From positions 1-16,701 of the forward strand of contig CALVKV010000018.1 of the NCBI GenBank assembly GCA_944333305.1: a stretch of 16,701 nucleotides of DNA, written 5' to 3'. The position numbers and the translations under genes were made by a program. Positions 13,740-16,701 of the stretch are shown here, one piece after another. The notes below the pieces were generated by a model. That model was not told where the DNA came from, made no database searches, and worked only from the letters and a program-made list of their open reading frames with translations. How positions within the stretch are numbered: the stretch's first letter is position 1; every line of letters begins with the position of its first letter. The stretch comes from an uncultured Bacilli bacterium (GTDB lineage Bacteria > Bacillota_I > Bacilli_A > RF39 > UBA660).

Positions 13740-14351
13740 TTATTGAGCTGCTGCCGCACCATATACATTTACTTTTAAACGATACTCACCTGAACTAGTA
13801 AGAGTACTAAAATCATCTGCAACCCACATTCTTAAGCGATATGAATGACTAACAGAATTAGTAAGAGTTCCTGTAGTAAGAATAAATTCTCCACTAGGAG
13901 CCTGATAATTTTCAGAACCTGTTGTTATACTTAACTCAGATATTTTCGTTGGTGCTAATATTTCGCTATCAGCGGTATTATCCATACTTGTTAAATATAC
14001 TTTTATTGCAGAATCGTCAACAGTAGAGTCTCCTTTAACAGCAGTAATTGCATAATTAATAGTAGTACTACCACTACCATTAATAGTAGTATCAATCGTA
14101 AAATCAAAATACTGATTATTACCAGATAATAACATCCCCTGCTCATCAGACATAGGTAAAGCATTAACTAAGTTAATACCATTTTCAGGTTCACTATAAG
14201 TCATATTAATAGTACCTGTAGTAATATTATTTTCTACATCACCAGACTGACTAAAATTAAATGCTGCAAATGAAACTCCTACTACAACTACAACTAAAAT
14301 CGCTACTCCTAATACAGATAACAAAACTTCTTTCGAATTATTATTTTCCAT
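13740..14351 (-). CDS. TasA/camelysin-like secreted protein, paralog 3
   Basis: A 203-residue TasA-like protein, nearly a twin of paralog 4. The N-termini MENNNSKEVLLSVLGVAIL and MKDNNSKQVLLSVLGVAIL are almost the same, as are the cleavage regions VGVSFAAFNFSQSGDVENN and VGVSFAAFTFSQTGNVVNR. The mature blocks are TTGTINMTYSEPENGINLVN, NQYFDFTIDTTINGSG, INYAITAVKG, VYLTSMDN, SEILAPTKIS and YRLRMWVADDF, ending in VNVYGAAAAQ. The frame is open to 14387; I choose ATG 14351 because it gives the same start and length as paralog 4 and has AGGAGG 9 nt upstream (ATG 14357 is an alternative with only 3 nt). Similarity of both genes and their upstream regions shows a recent tandem duplication. Confidence 0.87.
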   Translation of the reverse strand: MENNNSKEVLLSVLGVAILVVVVVGVSFAAFNFSQSGDVENNITTGTINMTYSEPENGINLVNALPMSDEQGMLLSGNNQYFDFTIDTTINGSGSTTINYAITAVKGDSTVDDSAIKVYLTSMDNTADSEILAPTKISELSITTGSENYQAPSGEFILTTGTLTNSVSHSYRLRMWVADDFSTLTSSGEYRLKVNVYGAAAAQ

Positions 14352-14364
14352 TATCATAAACCTC

Positions 14365-14389
14365 CTATGATATAACAAATATAGCATAG
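14365..14389 (-). promoter_or_regulatory. Inverted repeat over the -10 of TasA-like paralog 3 (candidate operator)
   Basis: CTATG and CATAG half-sites with further TATA/TATA pairing inside (25 nt in all, one mismatch next to the outer arms) span the -10, the transcript start and the edge of the ribosome binding site. Paralog 4 has the same half-sites. The position suits repressor binding to DNA rather than an RNA hairpin, since one arm lies upstream of the transcript start. Confidence 0.45.
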
Positions 14390-14407
14390 AAAATAACTTA
14401 ATATCAA
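14378..14407 (-). promoter_or_regulatory. Promoter of TasA-like paralog 3
   Basis: On the minus strand, -35 TTGATA (14402-14407), 18 nt, and extended -10 TGC-TATATT (TATATT at 14378-14383). Confidence 0.7.
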
Positions 14408-14417
14408 TATTTTTTTA

Positions 14418-14452
14418 AAAAAAAGAAAAAGTGCCAGAGATTAGACACTTTT
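14418..14452 (-). terminator. Intrinsic terminator after TasA-like paralog 4
   Basis: A 9-bp stem AAAAGTGTC/GGCACTTTT (14444-14452 with 14427-14435), loop of 8, followed by TTTTTCTTTTTTTT on the minus strand. Confidence 0.8.
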
Positions 14453-14467
14453 CAAATATGCTAATTA

Positions 14468-15079
14468 TTATTGAGCATCAGCTGCACCATATACATTAAC
14501 TCTTAATGTATAAGTTTCAGATGAACCAGCTACTGCATAGTTATCAGCAACCCACATTCTTAGACGATATTGATTTGTAGCATTTGTTGAAAATGTACCA
14601 TCTTCTAAGATATATTGACCATCTGGAGCTCCTGAAGCATCACTAGAAGTAGTAGGTAAATCGCTAACTACAGTAGGTGCTAAAATTTCAGAATCTGCGC
14701 CACTACCCATATTAGTTAAATATACTTTAACATAATCATCAGTTAAAGTAGAACCTGGCTCAGTCACAGCAGTTATAGCATAATTGATATTAGTAGTACC
14801 ACTACCATTAATAGTAGCAGTTACAGTAAAATCAAAATACTCATTAGTATTTTTTAAAGCTTTACCTGTAATATCATTCATAGGCATCGCATTAGTTAAA
14901 GTAATTCCACTTTCAGGCTCACTATAACTCATGCTAATAGTACCAGTAGTAATTCGGTTTACAACATTACCAGTTTGACTAAAAGTAAATGCTGCAAATG
15001 AAACTCCTACTACAGCTACAACTAAAATTGCTACTCCTAATACAGATAATAACACCTGCTTAGAATTATTATCTTTCAC
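14468..15079 (-). CDS. TasA/camelysin-like secreted protein, paralog 4 (first of the tandem array)
   Basis: A 203-residue TasA-like protein with the SipW-class signal MKDNNSKQVLLSVLGVAIL followed by VVGVSFAAFTFSQTGNVVNR. The mature part has TTGTISMSYSEPESGITLTN, a block with NEYFDFTVTATINGSG, INYAITAV, VYLTNMGSGADSEILAPTVV and YRLRMWVADNY, ending in VNVYGAADAQ. The start is a GTG with a strong AGAAGGAGG about 11 nt upstream; no ATG fits better. It is the first gene of the array in transcription order and has its own promoter. Since its promoter, leader and terminator resemble those of paralog 3, the two probably arose by duplication of a whole transcription unit. Their subunits could be alternative or sequential parts of one fibre. 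Confidence 0.87.
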   Translation of the reverse strand: MKDNNSKQVLLSVLGVAILVVAVVGVSFAAFTFSQTGNVVNRITTGTISMSYSEPESGITLTNAMPMNDITGKALKNTNEYFDFTVTATINGSGTTNINYAITAVTEPGSTLTDDYVKVYLTNMGSGADSEILAPTVVSDLPTTSSDASGAPDGQYILEDGTFSTNATNQYRLRMWVADNYAVAGSSETYTLRVNVYGAADAQ

Positions 15080-15097
15080 CTTGTATCTAACCTCCTT

Positions 15098-15117
15098 CTA
15101 TGATAACTATAGCATAG
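15098..15117 (-). promoter_or_regulatory. Inverted repeat over the -10 of TasA-like paralog 4 (candidate operator)
   Basis: The sequence CTATGCTATAGTTATCATAG is an imperfect palindrome (5-bp outer arms CTATG/CATAG, plus two inner pairs). It has the same half-sites as the one in front of paralog 3 but is 5 nt shorter in the middle. Confidence 0.45.
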
Positions 15118-15135
15118 TTCTAATTATTAAAGCAA
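15106..15135 (-). promoter_or_regulatory. Promoter of TasA-like paralog 4
   Basis: On the minus strand, -35 TTGCTT (15130-15135), 18 nt, and extended -10 TGC-TATAGT (TATAGT at 15106-15111), the same layout as at paralog 3. Confidence 0.7.
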
Positions 15136-15144
15136 CTATTTTTT

Positions 15145-15180
15145 TAAAAAAAGAAAAAAGCATCTTAAATTAGACACTTT
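15145..15180 (-). terminator. Intrinsic terminator after the 3D-domain gene
   Basis: An 8-bp stem with two G-U pairs, AAAGTGTC/GATGCTTT (15173-15180 with 15157-15164), loop of 8, then TTTTTTCTTTTTTT on the minus strand. Confidence 0.75.
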
Positions 15181-15181
15181 A

Positions 15182-15769
15182 TTACCATCCATACCTAATA
15201 ATTTCAAATTTAATATTATTGCTAGTTGCAAATCCCTCTAAATTAGACTGACTAGTAAATAACAAATCCATATGATTACCAGTAACCGAACCTCCTCTAT
15301 CCATTACAATAGCAAGAATAGGTTCAATATAAATATTAATACCACTTATTCTAACAATACTTCCACAAGGAATAGATCTATCAGCAGCTACTACTCTAAC
15401 TGTACCATAAGTCTGATCCTCAAAATAAATATTCCCATTTTTAAAATTTTGACGAGGTGGACAAGCACTATTTCCAGAACACCCTGGGCAATCAGGCCCA
15501 TAAGCTGTTAAAGTCCCCATAAAAGCTACAGGACTACTACTAGCAACAGAAATAGCATCATAAAAACTATCATAAAGTACTGGTTCAGTTAACTTTTCTG
15601 CTTCTTTAATAGAGTTATATTTATTAACAATATGAACAGCTTGAAGACTCTTTACACTATTTATATTAGAAGTCATCACTGTTTTTTTACTATTACCTGA
15701 TAATATAACAAAAGCTAAAATGAAAATAAAACCAATAAATCCAAAATACTTTAAAAACTTTCTTCCCAT
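15182..15769 (-). CDS. Membrane-anchored 3D-domain protein (predicted peptidoglycan-active)
   Basis: A 195-residue protein with a basic start and one N-terminal membrane helix (about 9-25), a linker, and a C-terminal 3D domain with the three aspartates Asp130 (AADRSIPCG), Asp157 (VMDRGG) and Asp168 (HMDLLF). 3D domains have a double-psi beta-barrel related to lytic transglycosylase MltA and to YabE/RpfB and Sps wall-remodelling proteins. It lacks the DUF348 and G5 domains of YabE. A cysteine group (C94, C97, C103, C135) in the extracytoplasmic part may form disulfides or bind metal. A TTG at 15775 is in frame, but ATG 15769 has GAGG at 8 nt and is preferred. It follows tatD as yabE does in Bacillus. 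Confidence 0.87.
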   Translation of the reverse strand: MGRKFLKYFGFIGFIFILAFVILSGNSKKTVMTSNINSVKSLQAVHIVNKYNSIKEAEKLTEPVLYDSFYDAISVASSSPVAFMGTLTAYGPDCPGCSGNSACPPRQNFKNGNIYFEDQTYGTVRVVAADRSIPCGSIVRISGINIYIEPILAIVMDRGGSVTGNHMDLLFTSQSNLEGFATSNNIKFEIIRYGW

Positions 15770-15798
15770 TGACAATACCTCATCTTCTATTAAAAACT

Positions 15799-15827
15799 AT
15801 ACTAGCATTATTATTTGGTAAAGTCAA
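15799..15827 (-). promoter_or_regulatory. Possible promoter of the 3D-domain gene, inside the end of tatD
   Basis: On the minus strand, -35 TTGACT (15822-15827), 17 nt, and an extended -10 TGC-TAGTAT (TAGTAT at 15799-15804). The -10 matches only 4 of 6 positions. Confidence 0.45.
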
Positions 15828-16566
15828 ACAAACTAGAAGCATTCTTACTGGTAATTTTTGCTATTTCTTCCACACTTATATTTTTTAAAGAAGAAATAAA
15901 AAGAGCAATATACTTTAAATATTTAGAAGAATTAACCTTTCCTCTATATGGAACAGGAGTAAGATAAGGACTATCAGTTTCTAAAACTATTTTCTCTAAA
16001 GAAATTTCTCTAACAACATCTTTCAACTTAGAATTTTTAAAAGTTACAACACCACCTATCCCTAATAAAAATCCCATACTTATATAAATCTTAGCAGTTT
16101 CTAAACTACCACTAAAACAATGTATAATACCCTTAACCTTATATTTCTTTAAAATATTAATTGTATCTTGTGTCGCATCTCTAGAATGAATCACAACTGG
16201 TAAAGAAAAGGACTCAGCAATTTTTAATTGTTCTTCAAATAGCCACAACTGTTTCTCTTTATTTTCCTTACCATAATGATAATCAAGCCCTATTTCCCCA
16301 ATACCAACCACTTTTTTTCCTACAAGCAAGCTTTTTAAATAATCAATATCATCTAAAGTAGTAATATCAGCATATTCTGGATGATACCCTATTGTAACAT
16401 AAACCATATCATACTTTTCTTTTAACATCATTACTTCATTAATACTATCCCTACTACAACCAGACACAACAATTTTATCAACTAAAGCTTTTTTATTTTC
16501 CTCTATAACATTATCTATATCATCATAATCTTCAATACTCAAATGACAATGTGTATCTATATACAT
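15811..16566 (-). CDS. tatD: TatD-family metal-dependent deoxyribonuclease
   Basis: A 251-residue TIM-barrel hydrolase of the TatD family (YabD in Bacillus, 255 aa), a magnesium-type DNase linked to DNA repair and quality control. Metal ligands are all seen: DTHCH (Asp4, His6, His8), GEIGLDYH (Glu91), VIHSRD (His127), IIHCFSG (His149) and ETDSPYLTP (Asp198). The frame is open further upstream to 16650, but those 28 codons lie in group II intron RNA domains and are not protein; ATG 16566 gives the normal family start MYIDTHCHL. Only 5 nt (ATTGG) separate this ATG from the intron end. No ribosome binding site lies in that gap, so translation probably needs splicing to bring an upstream exon close. 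Confidence 0.93.
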   Translation of the reverse strand: MYIDTHCHLSIEDYDDIDNVIEENKKALVDKIVVSGCSRDSINEVMMLKEKYDMVYVTIGYHPEYADITTLDDIDYLKSLLVGKKVVGIGEIGLDYHYGKENKEKQLWLFEEQLKIAESFSLPVVIHSRDATQDTINILKKYKVKGIIHCFSGSLETAKIYISMGFLLGIGGVVTFKNSKLKDVVREISLEKIVLETDSPYLTPVPYRGKVNSSKYLKYIALFISSLKNISVEEIAKITSKNASSLFDFTK

Positions 16567-16571
16567 CCAAT

Positions 16572-16701
16572 GTCGAGTAGACAAGTCTCGACTCCACCTC
16601 TCTTTCTTTCTTAGTGAGAGGTTTGTCTCATTGCCCCTCACAGAACCCATCGTGCCCTATTAAGGCAATAGGCTCTTCAAATAATCTTATATATTCCAGC
16701 A
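16572..16701 (-). mobile_element. Group II intron, 3' end (domains V and VI); the rest is outside the window
   Basis: Domain V at 16643-16675: the lower stem GAGCCTAT pairs with ATGGGTTC, the catalytic AGC triad is in GAGCC, a 2-nt CG bulge sits before the 3' strand, and the upper hairpin is TGCCT/GGGCA-type. Domain VI follows from 16641: GTGAG-GGGC pairs with GTCT-CTC-AC, leaving a bulged A at 16578, 7 nt from the 3' end, as expected for the branch point. An inner arm ACCTCTC/GAGAGGT extends it. The intron ends CTACTCGAC at 16572, fitting the AY 3' boundary. It is in the same direction as tatD. The reverse transcriptase gene would be beyond 16701, if present. Confidence 0.88.

Noticed and set aside
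16572..16620. T-box-like leader (GGTGGAGTCGAG resembles the T-box core)
   Set aside because: The UGGNACCGCG consensus is not met, no tRNA synthetase gene follows, and the intron domain VI pairing with a bulged A explains the sequence better.
16567..16650. 28-codon N-terminal extension of tatD
   Set aside because: The stretch lies in group II intron domains V/VI, does not resemble any TatD N-terminus, and the family start is at the ATG at 16566.
1..16701. CRISPR array, tRNA and rRNA genes
   Set aside because: No regularly spaced repeats, no cloverleaf with conserved GTTCRA arm, and no rRNA core sequences were seen. The repeated hairpins with GTGTC-like stems between the TasA-like genes are terminators.

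Overview
The window is a very AT-rich stretch of a spore-forming Firmicute. TGA acts as a stop codon in several genes, so this is not a genome with the mycoplasma code. The gene order closely follows the Bacillus subtilis origin-proximal region: tatD, a 3D-domain gene (position of yabE), ksgA, yabG, veg, spoVG, yabP, yabQ, divIC, tilS, ftsH, dusB, lysS. Several genes of the B. subtilis version are missing (rnmV, glmU-prs, mfd, spoIIE, hprT, coaX, hslO). Sequence style and gene content suggest a reduced, uncultured gut-type Bacilli lineage; that placement is inference. Nearly every gene is on the minus strand, so transcription runs from high to low coordinates.

Region by region, in transcription order. 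At 16701-16572 lies the 3' end (domains V and VI) of a group II intron that stops 5 nt before the tatD start codon. tatD (16566-15811) is followed by a membrane-anchored 3D-domain peptidoglycan-active protein (15769-15182). Then comes an accessory island of about 5.4 kb. It holds four tandem TasA/camelysin-like secreted proteins, each with its own terminator and, for all four, a recognisable promoter. These are followed by a SipW-type signal peptidase operon: sipW, a divergent TasA-like protein, and two membrane-associated proteins of unknown function. The island sits exactly where the conserved tatD-yabE-(rnmV)-ksgA block would normally be continuous. A reasonable model is that SipW processes the TasA-like subunits and the products build an extracellular fibre.

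From 9720 to 7430 are ksgA, the sporulation protease gene yabG, veg and spoVG. yabP-yabQ follow and are preceded by a sigma-E-like promoter. A strong sigma-A promoter fused to the yabQ terminator drives divIC-tilS-ftsH (division, tRNA-Ile lysidine formation, membrane proteolysis). mscL has its own promoter fused to the ftsH terminator. The left end carries dusB, an RDD membrane protein gene and the 5' part of lysS, which overlap by about 20 nt each and look translationally coupled.

The least ordinary locus is the 380-nt gap between mscL and dusB. It contains an unannotated 30-residue hydrophobic peptide gene with a strong promoter and a sequestered ribosome binding site. A long perfect hairpin overlaps its stop codon and works as a terminator for the opposite strand. 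The opposite strand also carries a second copy of the transcript's 5' leader motif. Together this looks like a convergent type I toxin-antitoxin module. Other notable points are the intron at the tatD start, an FtsH with a C-terminal Rho-N/SAP-like tail, a TilS with an altered P-loop, and repeated fusion of terminators to downstream promoters.
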